Of a stretch of DNA of 64,000 nucleotides, positions 34,981 to 46,800 are shown piece by piece. Positions within the stretch are counted from its first letter, which is position 1, and every line of letters begins with the position of its first letter. Both the position numbers and the translations under genes were made by a program. Under the pieces are notes generated by a model. That model had not been told where the DNA came from. It searched no databases and worked only from the letters and a program-made list of their open reading frames with translations. This DNA comes from Malachius bipustulatus (lineage: Eukaryota > Arthropoda > Insecta > Coleoptera > Melyridae). The DNA lies in assembly GCA_910589415.1 (NCBI GenBank), contig OU342630.1, positions 40,518,012 to 40,582,011 of the forward strand, written 5' to 3'.

Positions 34981-35390
34981 GAATGGTCTGGTATTGCATT
35001 TGAGCAAAATCGGTTGATTCGTTTCAGGGTGGTCCGTTGAATTTTCGTCTAAATGGGTATTTTTTGAACCCCTCTATATGCAAGATGGAGAAAAACTTTA
35101 AAAGTAAATTATCAGGACGGAAAGTACGTATTTCGAACTCTATATCAGTGTAAAAAAATTGTAATTTTTCTATTATTAAGCCTAAGGCGTGGGTAGGAAA
35201 AGGATTTTTTAGTGTAGATAGCTATCCTAATAAACTTCAACCACGAAAAATTTCATGGAATAAACAAAATGGTGGAGACAATAAAATTTTTTATATTTTA
35301 TGTTTATTTCTCCGAAATTTCAAAGTTACTACTTTTCAAACTTAAGGCACAAAAGTATACAGCCTTTTAGAGACTATGGAGGACTGTAGA
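34981..35390. repeat. 637-bp dispersed repeat, partial unit
   Basis: GGTCTGGTATTGCATTTGAG, then AAGATGGAGAAA, GGCGTGGGTAGGAAAAG and ACAAAATGGTGGAGACA follow the same order as at 16360-16760. Cut by the SINE on the left. Confidence 0.75.
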
Positions 35391-35956
35391 TTTTAGTGTA
35401 TTTTTTAATAAAAAATACACTATTGAGAACGACATCACTTTTCGAAAATCACCCAAATTCATCAAATGTTCACCGACCATGACCCCCAGATCACGAAAAA
35501 GTACTTACTTTTACAAAATATATGTCAGGGTGAATTATAAAAAACGCCCCAAGCCATAACTCCGTTATTTTTGAAGATATGACAAAACTGTTTGAAACAA
35601 AGTGGCGCAGTTTATCATCATCTATGTTTTGGAATAAACGCTCGATCAAAACAACTTCCTGTTTAACCGAAAGTAACATCAACTTCAGGTTTTTAAATGG
35701 AACACCCTGTATGTTTTATTATTTTTCGGTTCTTTGTTTAATTGTTCTTCAAAAAGCTTATAATACCATACGCCTAAAATCAATCGCTAGTGAGATATTA
35801 AATAAAGTAGGCTGTGGCAAGAATAAAAGATTTTTATTCATTTTATCTATTTATCTAATGAAACCAAACGAGTAGCCTAAATTTATTAAAGATATAGGTC
35901 AATATTCTCTTGAACACAATAAATTATACCTTCATAGCTATTCCACCGGTGATATA

Positions 35957-36811
35957 CAGGGTGTCCCAGACTTAATTGACCAGGCCATATCTCATATACA
36001 GGTTGAGATAATCGAGCCGAATAAAAGGCATATTATTATAATTTTTCAAGCTGTATAACATGACAGCATGAAAACAACCCCCACTCCAACATCCCCTAAG
36101 TTGCAGCCCCCACCCTTAAAAAAATGAATAGCACCCTGTATATATTTTTGTATATTCAAAACCAGTATTCGATTCTCTATTCAGATGATTTTTCAGATTC
36201 AAAATTGGTTCAGAAATAACCAAGAAAAAGTTCATCAAGGTGGTCATGACTTTTTATCTTAACTTTACCTGAATGACTTTAGCTGCCAAAATTTATCAAT
36301 ATTTTGGTCATAGTTTTTAATTAGCAGGTCACAGTCATCATTAAGGTTCATGATAAAGTGCTTTATCTCTTGTTTTATTTTTTAAAATTTCCCAACAAAT
36401 CAGAATTATCAAATAAATTGTTTGGACTTTAATTATAATAATAACTATCACCTGCCTGTTAAAAACTATGAATAAATTTTGACAGCAAAAGTCATCCAGA
36501 GAAAGTTAAGATAAAAAGTCATGACCACCTTGATGATCTTTTTCTTGGTTATTTCTAAACCAATTTTGAATCTGAAAAATAATCTGAATAGAGAATCGAA
36601 TACTGGTTTTGAATATACAAAAATATATACAGGGTGCTATTCATTTTTTTAAGGGTGGGGGCTGTAACTTAGGGGATGTTGGAGTGGGGGTTGTTTTCAT
36701 GCTGTCATGTTATACAGCTTGAAAAATTATAATAATATGCCTTTTATTCGGCTCGATTATCTCAACCTGTATATGAGATATGGCCTGGTCAATTAAGTCT
36801 GGGACACCCTG
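35957..36811. mobile_element. Foldback element, 855 bp, nested in the mariner
   Basis: Nearly perfect palindrome: CAGGGTGTCCCAGACTTAAT at the left and its inverse ATTAAGTCTGGGACACCCTG at the right, flanked by TA. The arms match for about 350 bp with only small differences and meet near 36390. No coding sequence. Confidence 0.88.
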
Positions 36812-36814
36812 TAT

Positions 36815-37420
36815 ACGATATAATGTTTGGTGGTATTTGGAGACAAGCGTTGATTATTCGCTGCCTTAAAATTGCCTCGTTCTCTGGACGTGTGAAATAC
36901 ACAAGATCTTTTGCCAAAGGTTGTTGCCAAAATTCGGAGGCGTTAGGTCGGGTTATCGCGCGGGCCGGGCCACCTTACTAGTCCATTTGTTCCGATCCAC
37001 TTTACACCCAATTCGGCATTTAGCTATTCATCATTAATTCTAGCATTATGAGGCTTACCCCATCTTGCTGAAAATATACTGTAATTCGTTTAACAAGAGG
37101 CAAGTTGTTAAGGAAATTAACAATTTCTGTAGTTAATAGTCGACTATATTTTTCCTGATTTATATCCCATTTATGAAAAAGGGCCCAATTATTAGATTAC
37201 TTAAAATACCAACTTCAATTATTATTATAACAATAAAATACCAATTGACACCAAACCTCCGCTGAAAATTTCTTTCATCAACAATTGCGGGAATACTTGA
37301 ATCATGTCTGTTAACACATTGTAATCCATGATTAATACCAAAAAGTATAAAACACTAATAAGAGAAAATGCAATTTGCCAATTAAAAGATGAAATTTATT
37401 GACAATATTTCATATTAAAG
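36815..37420 (-). pseudogene. Mariner/IS630-type transposase remnant
   Basis: Minus-strand segments in shifting frames read IPAIVDERNFQRRFGVNWYF, IIGPFFINGI, LLISLTTCLLL, ITVYFQQDGV, ENEAILRQRIINACLQIPPN. The order 'F..RF.VN.W..I', 'GP', 'FQQDGA.PH' and the closing 'RI..AC..I' is that of a common insect DDE transposase family (IS630/Tc1/mariner). The catalytic Asp of FQQDG is present. The downstream WP.RSPDLxPLDFFLWG region is scrambled. Not functional. Confidence 0.65.
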
Positions 37421-37746
37421 CTTTCCACTGCCTACTTTATTAAATAAATTAACTGTCGAATATGTCACTAGCGATTGCTTTTAGGCATATGGTATTACAA
37501 GTTTTTTGAAGAACAACTAAACAAAGAATCCAAAAGTAATAAAATATACAGGGTGTTCCATTAAAAAACCTGAAGTTGATGTTACTTCCGGTTGAACAGG
37601 AAGTTGTTGTGATCGAGCGTTTATTCCAAAACATAGATGATGATAAACTGCGCCACTTGTTTCACAAAGTTTTGTCATATCTTAAAAAATAACGGAGTTA
37701 TCGCTTGGGGCGTTTTTTATAATTCACCCTGTATATATCGTGTAGA

Positions 37747-37970
37747 TATTCACTTTTCCCCTTTTTATAATTTATAATTATTATTAATTTTATTTTAAAA
37801 ATTTTATACCATAAACAAAAATTATTTATTGTTATTTATGAGGGCACTCTCTTTCCCAGTTAGGTTTAGTTGCAAAAATTTTGGTTTTAATTTAACTTGA
37901 ATCTATATTTGAAATTTTATACAATAAAATTAATAATAATTATAAATTATAAAAAGGGGAAAAGTGAATA
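37747..37970. repeat. Perfect 48-bp inverted repeat pair beside a primer-binding site
   Basis: 37747-37794 (starting TATTCACTTTTCCCC) is repeated exactly inverted at 37923-37970 (ending GGGGAAAAGTGAATA), with 128 bp between. The right copy lies 10 bp before a tRNA-Lys primer-binding site. If 37741-37976 (TGTAGA...ATAACA) is an LTR, it carries a foldback at both edges. Confidence 0.8.
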
Positions 37971-37980
37971 CCATAACAAC

Positions 37981-37998
37981 TGGCGCCCAACGTGGGGC
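37981..37998 (+). other. Retroelement primer-binding site (tRNA-Lys type)
   Basis: TGGCGCCCAACGTGGGGC equals the reverse complement of the 3' end (GCCCCACGTTGGGCGCCA) known for animal lysine tRNA (CUU). This is the usual start of minus-strand DNA synthesis just inside the 5' LTR of gypsy-like elements. The preceding ATAACA|AC gives a possible LTR end two bases upstream. Confidence 0.7.
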
Positions 37999-38326
37999 AC
38001 TCTTTTAATTATTCAAAGGTTTGGAAATTTCAAAATCAGAATTTATATCATTTTGATAAATTAATATAAATCACAGAAATTAGGAGTATTGAATGGTAGT
38101 TTTCTAAAATATAGATAGGAATAGTTAATTGTAGTTAGTTTATTAATTATTCATTATCTAAAAGATCTTGTCATTAAAATTAAATAGAAAATGTTGAAAC
38201 AAGGAAAAATGGAAAAAGAATATGACGGTAAAAGAAAATACGAAGAAAAATAATTCTATAGAAATTTTATTATTATAAAGTTTATAAACCAAATAACAAT
38301 AACAAGAAACAATAGAAATAGAAGAT

Positions 38327-38890
38327 ATGCCGGAAACAACTAGAGTAATTATAGAAGATACTGCGAAAGATAAGCCAAAAGCCAAGGAAAACATAACAAA
38401 AATTGCTATGTTAAAGATGATGGAAGAAAGCTTTAAGAAGATGATGGATGAAAATTTTAAGAAAATGATGAAAGAAATTAAAAATGAAATACAAATTGGA
38501 ATAGAGAAAAAGGAAGAATTTGACCAGAAATTTTTTGAAAAGCGTATTAAGAAATGGGATTGGAAAGTAACAGAAGATAAAAATAAAGAATATATTAACG
38601 AAAATATGGTATTGGGGACTGATGAACTGCTTAAAATAGGAGTTCCAAATAAATTAGTTAAATATAATGAAGGTCGAATAAAATTTGTCACATATAATTA
38701 TTGTGAGAAAAAAGAAAAGAATATAAAGAACGAATTAAATAGTATTAAATTTGAAATTTTTTTAAAAAGATTTATAAAAAGAAAACTTGAACTCACTCTG
38801 AGTCAAAGAGGTCTCATACAGACTAAACTTTTATTAGTTTTTATAAACGAAAGGCCCCCTAGATTAATTGTTTATGGTAAAAGGGAATAA
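38327..38890 (+). CDS. Lysine-rich ORF after the primer-binding site, possibly gag-like
   Basis: 187 codons with an ATG in AGATATGCC context, ending TAA. The N-terminal third is highly charged and predicted helical (MMEESFKKMMDENFKKMM). The rest is basic (FLKRFIKRKLEL). It lies 329 bp downstream of the tRNA-Lys primer-binding site, where gag would begin. I see no zinc knuckle, protease or reverse transcriptase, and I do not recognise the protein. It may be the first gene of a truncated LTR element; chance in AT-rich DNA is less likely at this length. Confidence 0.4.
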   Translation: MPETTRVIIEDTAKDKPKAKENITKIAMLKMMEESFKKMMDENFKKMMKEIKNEIQIGIEKKEEFDQKFFEKRIKKWDWKVTEDKNKEYINENMVLGTDELLKIGVPNKLVKYNEGRIKFVTYNYCEKKEKNIKNELNSIKFEIFLKRFIKRKLELTLSQRGLIQTKLLLVFINERPPRLIVYGKRE

Positions 38891-39078
38891 AAGAGGAAAA
38901 AAAAATAGATAAAGTATACAGACCCTACGAACCATAACAATATCGTGGGCAAGTGAATTTTGGAAAACTACTTTTTCGTGATCTGGGGATCAGGATCGGT
39001 GGACATTTGATGAGTTTGGGTGACTTTAGAAAAGTGATGTCGTCCTCAATAGTGTTTATTTTTATTAAAAAATACACT

Positions 39079-40701
39079 AATACTATATTCAAAATAATTA
39101 TACTGGCTTATAATATTTATTTTTGAAAACTGTTCTTTCAAGACGTAATTTTAATTCACTTGTTTATAAACGATATAAGACGTCTTAGTATCTTTTCGTG
39201 GCCTTAATCCCTTAGTCGCTTTATAGCATCAAATTAATCAAAAAATGCCCTGAAATTTTCAGAAGTTAGGAAGCTTTCTTGAGGGGAATTACACATTATA
39301 AAGACTCCATAAGTGATCCCGAAATAATTTATAGTCCACCAGGAAGTCTCGCAATAATACCTTCTTTCTAAACATTAAATGTATATTCCGTGACTGGACT
39401 AAGGTAGGAACAGACAAGATATACGCAGTCAAGCTATATGGATGTAGTCAGAGATCATATAAATACCTAGACGATGGATGATCTGTCATATATTATATCC
39501 TATACGACTGTCTTTTTTGATGGCCTCTCCTTCAGTTACTTTCATCGGCACAGAAACCGAAGTCGTGCGTGAAGAAAATCCAAAGAGAAGTGTGAAAATC
39601 TTATAAAATTGCTAATTTGTATTAGGTTAGTAAGCAATCGTATTCAAGTTTATAAAAAAGAATCATTATATTATACTTATCTTGTAAAATATACCCGCAT
39701 TTTTTGTACATAATAAATTTCTTGTAAATTTTAGCATTCAATAATTTAAATTTTAACATGTTTTCAATAAATTTAAATGGAAAAATCCATTTGTATTAAC
39801 AGAGAACAAGTTGTATTCAGTTATAGGTACATATTTAATTATGTTTTATGTATTATCATTGCCTTAAAGATGCATAAACATACCACCAGATTTAATGAAA
39901 ATTTATTTTAAAAATGCTATTAAGTATAATATAAATGAATATTTCAATAAAAATAACAACTAAGTAACATATTTTTTGGATGTATATTATCAATGTTAAA
40001 TGTTATAATTTATCTTTTTCATATTAATTTCATTGTTAACAATTTTCTATTTTATTTTCCAAAAAGTATTGTAGAATTTACTTAAAATGGGAATAAACGT
40101 TATTAATAACTATCGTTTTCTATATTAGTAAAAAAAAAACTAGCAAAACCAATTTAATTTTCATTTGAGTAAGTACTTAAGTACCTAAAAAGGTACGTTT
40201 TTACGCTAATGTTATTTGCGAAAAAAGAGAGAAAAGAAAAAAAAATTCCAATTCGAACAAGTAAATTGTTGCGTGAAAACGAAAACCGTTTACTTGTACA
40301 AGACAGAAAGCATGACTTGTGTGAGTATAATCTAGCTGGTTTAACTACTACTGATTTTTTTTTTTGCTGTCATACTCGATTACTCATGCAAATCTCAACT
40401 ACTGTACGGGTGGACAAATTTGTGCAAATCGTACTAAAATGTAAATACAATTCAATGGCTCAGTTCATTTGCACAAATGAGCATTTATAATTATTGTATA
40501 TTTTGTGCAAATTTCGGACTTGAAAATCACTTCAAATAAAAACACGCATCTAATTGGTCAGTCTTCGATAAAACTGCTAAGCAAGTAGTAGGTATTATTG
40601 TGTATTTACTTAAAAACGAGTAACTTGAAAATATTCAAATTCTGCAAGTACCTATCAGTATATTTTTAGTTAAGTTCAAACGTTATATAAAAGTATTTGC
40701 A
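39079..40701. other. AT-rich upstream region of the CRAL-TRIO gene
   Basis: No other gene seen. ORF 40209-40490 has no recognisable motif. TATATAAAA at 40684-40692 lies only 10 bp before the start codon, too close to be its TATA box unless transcription begins inside the coding sequence. No promoter is assigned. Confidence 0.4.
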
Positions 40702-40843
40702 ATGGATCCTTTTAACATAACAGATGAAGACAAAGAGTTTGTAAGGAAATCGTTGGGAACGACAGTAGAAGAACTTAAAAGAGATACAGAAATTCTAAAA
40801 CAGTGGTTGAAGCAACAACGCCATTTGCCTCAGGGAGTGCAAG
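40702..40843 (+). CDS. CRAL-TRIO gene exon 1
   Basis: Residues 1-47 plus one base, MDPFNITDED to HLPQGVQ. Donor AAG|GTAATT, phase 1. Start chosen as the ATG that gives the normal family N-terminus. Any upstream non-coding exon is not visible. Confidence 0.88.
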
Positions 40844-43800
40844 GTAATTGGAATAAGATTTGAATGAGATACAATTTTTTATAAAGGGTGTCTTTGAAAG
40901 GTATAGTCTAAGCATTCTCAGTTGGACGCCAAAAAATTTGATGAAATTACGAGGTATCGTCAATATGTTAGCATTTTACATTTAAATAAGATCAAAGAGT
41001 TTGCAAAATTATTATTGAACGCTACTTTCACTAGTTCTCGTTGACTTGACGAATATGTAGTGACATATTTTAATAAATAAGCAGATTGAGCGAAAAAAGC
41101 AATTTAAATTATTTGATTGGTTTACCGAAATCTGGTGTATAACATTTATTAATATATTTATAAAATATAATTTTGTATGTGCTGATAAGATAACAAATCA
41201 CGAAAAGAATAGTATATTATGCAACGAGCTTATAATGAAGGCTATTAATACGCGAGTATGATGGTTAAGATACGAGCCGTAGGCGAGTGTCTTAACCATC
41301 ATAAGAGCGTATTAATAGCCATTATCTGCGAGTTCCATACACTATTTTTTCTACGACCCTTTTTTATTTCATAGAAAAGATTAATAAATTATATATTTTA
41401 ACAATGACCCGTGTACAATTGCGGATCATTGAGGTTAAGATAGGTTGCTTACGCATATTAGGTACCAAATTTTCTTTTCGTCGCTAAGATTATTCTGCTG
41501 AGACATGTTTTAGTATCAAGTTTAAGGGCACTACTCACTACTGCGTAATTTTTATTATGCGAAGTTCGAATTCCGAATTTTACGCTTTGATTTTCAGTAA
41601 TAATTTTAATAACATTGTCAGCCATTAATTACGATATTGCTTACCTGCGCACGCGACGGTCACGGTCGCAGCGTTGCCGCTTTGAATACTATATCACGGA
41701 CCGCTACGAATGATATAATACTTTATCTTCCTATCTTTTACACGATATACCTACCTATCAAATTAATTAAGGTAACATAAAATCTTGATAAATTTTCTTT
41801 GAATGTTACTTATGTTCTAAATTAAATAAACGTTCAGATTTTTTTTTTCAGAAATACAGAACTTATATCACAAGGCAATTTTTGTCGTGAGTATGACAAC
41901 TCTGTGACTTCGGTTGGCTTGCCGACCCGATTGTGAGCGAAAACGAACCGATTCGATTGCAAATGCTCCTCTGCCATTGGATAGCTTGACCAGTACTTTA
42001 ATGAAAATTTGTATCTTAATGAGACCCATTAAAGCACTGGTGATTCATACTTAATATGCAGATTAAAGGTTGGGAGTAGAAAAAATATAATTTGTACAAC
42101 AGGCAGTTATGTTTCGGTATTAAATTATACAGAATGTCCACTAAGTACCTCCTAATTTCTCCGGAGCATTCAGGGGAGGTCAAAATAAACCTAGTCTGTG
42201 ATAAAAAAAATCCTAAATTTTATGCCCATTAACGGAGATTTAGAGCCCCGAAAGGGTACCGGCTTACTATGTTGGCTCTAACTTTTGAACCGACCTGTAA
42301 AATTCGATGAAATTTTAATATTTTATAGATGCCATAAAGAGTTATTAGGACATATCAGAGGAGATGTTTGACGTCGTTAGGAAATTCAGGGACAAACTTA
42401 CCACCACGATCGTTGGATCAAAGTTTGACAGGTGTCATTTAACAAATCTGAAAACGTATTTTTCAAATAAACAGGTCATTCATCTTTAAAATTGGTACTC
42501 TTAATTCATTTCGATAAAAATAGCGATTTTCGAGATAAATCGACTTTTATACGAATTTTGACCAAATTCCGTCAATAGCAATCCATCGTGTACCTATACA
42601 GTGTCTTAGATTCGCTTCTCTATACAGAAATCTCAGCTCCTATTACACCTACAGCAAAGGTTAAGGTTAAATGGTAAAGTTTTAGGGAAAACTTAGTGCA
42701 TTCGATAACCGGTTTCAGATTTACGATCGGTTCATTCGTTTTGTAAATTCGATTAAACCGAAAATGACGCAAGTAAAATGCATGATCATTTTACGCAAGT
42801 CAATCCTAAACGGTTAATTTTGACAGCTGTCAAAATGTGACATTATTTGGACACTTTTTTAAGAAGAATAAGACAGCGTCTTTCATTCACCTTTCACTTT
42901 GTAACAATTTAAACAGGTAAAACCAAGGTAAAGTTAAATAAATATTCTTAAATTGGCTCCTTATCCAAGAAACGTTGAGTCCTGTAACTCCGGACATATG
43001 GTTATATGAAATTTTTTTTTAAGCTACCTCACCTTACAATTTGATTGTGAGCTAATAGATCAACCTGTATAGTTGTGTAGGACGTAGGTGTTCACCAACC
43101 TGATTTTTACCTGTATTGTGTTTATCATTGGTATAACTTTTGAGTGTTTCGCACACCTAAAAACCGATTTATCTCAATAACCGCCAGTTTTATCTAAATA
43201 AATTAAGAATTTTTTTTAAAAGATGAATGACCAGAGTATCTAAAAAAAGTTTTCAGCTCTGTAAAATGACACCTGTCAAAACTTTGACCCAACGAGTATG
43301 GTGGTAACTTCATTCCTGACTTCCCTGACGACGTCAAATATCTACTCTGATATGACTTAATGACTCTTTATGACCGCTATAAAATATGAAAATTTCATCG
43401 AGTTATACAGGTCGTTTCAAAAATTAGAGCCAAAAAAGTAAATCGTTCTGTATACCCTTTTGGGGTTGTGTATCTCCGTTTAAGGATACTTTAGAAAATT
43501 TTTTATGAGAACACCCTAGGGTGTGCGGTACGTACCTTTACAATTTTTTATTGATTAGCCAGTGGCATTATAACATAGGAAAGGAGTCTAACCTAGGGAT
43601 GCGAGAATTTGTCTCAGATTCAATTCTGAGGATACGTTGGTAGAAAGGGGGGGATGATGTGTGGATTTGAATCAAAGAAGGTTTTATAACTGTTGAAAGA
43701 TAAGAGTGGGTAGTTGAAACAATTAGGATTTGCGAATATTTTGGAGGCGCAGTTAAGCGATAGCAGTTTGGCACGGAGGTGGAAGGGGAGTTTGCCGATA

Positions 43801-46800
43801 ATCGCGAAACAACTAACCACAGGAGTGGCGCAGAAAGCACCACTAGCGATTCCAAGGCTGTCGTTTGTATGACTTCGATAGTCTTAAGCTGGAGATCTTG
43901 GAGGAAGAGTAAGCAATGATTACTTAATCGATTCTGAATCGGAAGAGAGATTTGCAGATTAAAAGAAGCGTGTTTGTGTCAGGCCTCCAGGAGTGACCCG
44001 ACAAGGCTCTAATAAGGTTGAGGCCGCTAATGCACCCCTTCTTGATCCGATCGATATGCTGCTTTCAATTGAATTTCTATCAAAGACGACGCCAAGATAT
44101 TTGATATGGTTAATAAATAAATGTTTTTGCCAATGAGCTTGAGAAGTAGGGACTCGAGGGTAATTCTTTCCTTGCTAAAAAAAACGTGTTTTTGCGGAAG
44201 AAAACTTGAAACCCCAAAGTTTGCTCCATTGCTGATGATGGGAGATGGAGGACAAAGTTTTTTGTATGAGTTTGGGATTTTTGATTTTAATGTAAATGAG
44301 ATCATCTGCATACAGACAACACCGAACCGGCGGCTTTACATTATCAACCGAGTTGTTGTTGTTGATAGCGATGAGGAACAGCGTGGCGCTAATAGTGGAG
44401 CCCTGACGGATGCCATTATCAAGAGTTCTACTTTGAGGTAACGTGTTGTTGATTTTAACTCTAAAGGTTCTATTTCTGAGGAAATTATGTATGAAAGCTG
44501 CCAAATTTCCCGATAGACTCCTCTTCTTGAGCTGTTCAATAATGGGGTGAGTCCAGGTGATATCGTATGTCTTTTCTATTTATATAAAAAAACCGCGATA
44601 AGGTTTTGTTTTTCGACGAATGCCTCATGGACCTCAGACTCTAGCTGTACAATGCAATCATTGGTAGATCGGTTTCGTCTAAAGCGTTTTTGGGCAGCAT
44701 GTAGCCAGTTGAACTCCTCAAGGTGCCAGAAAAGTCGGTTGTTGATTATTTTTTCAAGGAGTTATCACATTGATATGTACATGTTAAAGAAATGGGACGA
44801 TAAGAGTTTATTTGGTTGATTGGTTGATTGGGCTTAGAAATTGGAACAATGTGCGATTCATACCAAGCAAGGGGTAACTCATATTTGTGCCAAATTCGAT
44901 TATACGAACACAGTAATGTTTTTTTGACCTTAACAGACAAATGTTTGAGGAAGCTATACAAAATATCATCGGGTCCAGCACATTTTTGTCTGCGAGAGCC
45001 TCCTTGAGTTCATCGAGCGTCAGTGGTAGATTAACAGGGTCATCATAGTTAGGTACCAGTCTCGACATACGTTCTTGCTAGCTCTTCGTTTGTTTTATGT
45101 GTCAGGAATTCATTGTCAAAGCTGGAGTTCGACAAGTTCCCATAGAAGTGATTAGCAAAAGTTCCGAAAATACCTGCATCTGCTTCAGAAGTGATTAGCT
45201 GCTTCGAGTTACGATTTAACAGTTTTATAGAGTTTTATATTTAAAAATTGACAAATATTTATAATCATTGATTTTGGCGCGTTTTCGACCGGAAGCACCG
45301 GTTGACCTGAAGTGATGCTGTGACCGCGCGCTCTCCGCCCTCTATCTCGAAAACGGTTCACAGTATGAAAAATTTTTTTAAACAAAATTTGTACAGAATT
45401 TTATATTCTACAATATTGATAATAAATACAAATATACAAAATACAAAATAAATACAAAAACCCATAGGAAATGAGATATTTAGAAAAAAACGCAAAAAAT
45501 CGATTTTTGTGACCTTTGAGCTTGAAATTTAATAGTTGCGTACACCCTACCATATGTAGGTTTTGAGACAACTTTTAAGGTGTCAATATACAAGTATTTA
45601 CAGACTTACATCTGGGAATCTCGAATTCCGAGATTCTTACCTAATTTAAGCTTAAATGACTGGACTAAATGGTTTGTTTTTCACAGGCGTAATGTAAGTT
45701 TTATTCGTTTATTATTATTGTTCATTTAAAAGTATTACTGGTTCCACATGGACACTATATTCACCTGTTACCATTCAAACTTCATCAGAAATGCGTAAAA
45801 ATATATTTAATGAGGTATTTTATTTCTTTTGCATTAATGAAGAAGCTAATAAAACAATTCATTACTAGTCTAATTATCAGAAAGATTGGGATGTTGTACG
45901 AATGCAAATTGATATCCATCTACCTGTTAAGTTTGCATATAAACCAATCTGAAACTGATCATTGCACATACACTTTAATTTTCCTTTGATTTATCTAACA
46001 TAGGGAATCCTCATGTAAATATTCACTTTGTAAATATTGTCTTCCCTAATTATTATTTTGAAGAAAAACCTCGAATGAATCATTTGTTAAGATTGGAAAA
46101 CTGTTCCCGTTGCTATAGTCATTTTAAGATTTTTTTTGCAAATTCACGTACAGGATCACAATGGTCATTATTTAAAATTATTTTGAACTATACAGATGGT
46201 CCCATATGAGAGTGGCGTATCAAAGTTATGTTTCTTTAAATGGAATGCTTCTATGTTATTGCATTTTTAGATTAGAAACTGATTTAACTTATTGTATAAG
46301 TGATAAATAATATTTCATTTAAATACAGGGTGATCCCGAAATGGCGGACACGGACAGCACCACAGCATCTATTGTGGATTAAAGATTCTAAGTTTTATTT
46401 ACTGTTTTCTCCAGTATGGCTCCCTTAAGAAGATATGACCACTTTTGTGGAAAATAAAGTCATAACACTGCACTGGATACCCTTCTTAAGGCAGAAAAAT
46501 AATGTGTAGGTCTACAATAATACCCAGATAGATGTTACCATGGAAACATATGAAATGGAAACACAACAAAGCCTAAAACAATAATCCGAGCAATAATCGT
46601 TACGCGGATACAAATTCGATAATATTATTCAAAATCTCGAATTCGAACAACGATGCCACATTGAAAAATTTTGTTGAACTCAGGGAATAGGTAAACTTTG
46701 AATGCCTGTAATTCCGTTCCCGATAATAAAAAAAATAACAAGCAAACACTATCGTTATAGTTTTGTGAAATCATGTGTTTGCCAGTGGAGGTTGTTTAAA

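Larger units (their letters stand above)
35526..37731 (-). mobile_element. Mariner-type DNA transposon, decayed, long TIRs
   Basis: The ends CAGGGTGAATTATAAAAAAC and the inverse TTTTATAATTCACCCTG begin arms of about 300 bp that remain clearly complementary (for example AACTTCCTGTTTAACCG against CGGTTGAACAGGAAGTT). Between the arms on the minus strand is a broken FQQDG-type transposase. An 855-bp foldback is inserted in the left half. The terminal ~180 bp are shared with the two intron 5 foldbacks at 49274 and 50589, so this looks like a relative of their autonomous source. Confidence 0.75.
35395..39078. mobile_element. Composite element with terminal inverted repeats of about 110 bp
   Basis: The left end (35395-35504) starts AGTGTATTTTTTAATAAAAA and contains GACATCACTTTTC and AGATCACGAAAAAGTA. 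The right end (about 38968-39078) is its inverse with scattered changes. The element contains a decayed mariner with its own nested foldback, a perfect 48-bp inverted repeat, a retroelement primer-binding site and an ORF. Read as layers of insertions into one old inverted-repeat element. Confidence 0.65.

Noticed and set aside
38158..38691. 177-codon minus-strand ORF, hydrophobic
   Set aside because: It is the shadow of the lysine-rich ORF on the plus strand; AAA and GAA-rich codons read as Phe/Ser/Ile-rich in reverse.
40684..40692. TATA box for the CRAL-TRIO gene
   Set aside because: TATATAAAA is only about 10 bp before the start codon, which leaves no room for the usual distance to a transcription start upstream of the ATG.
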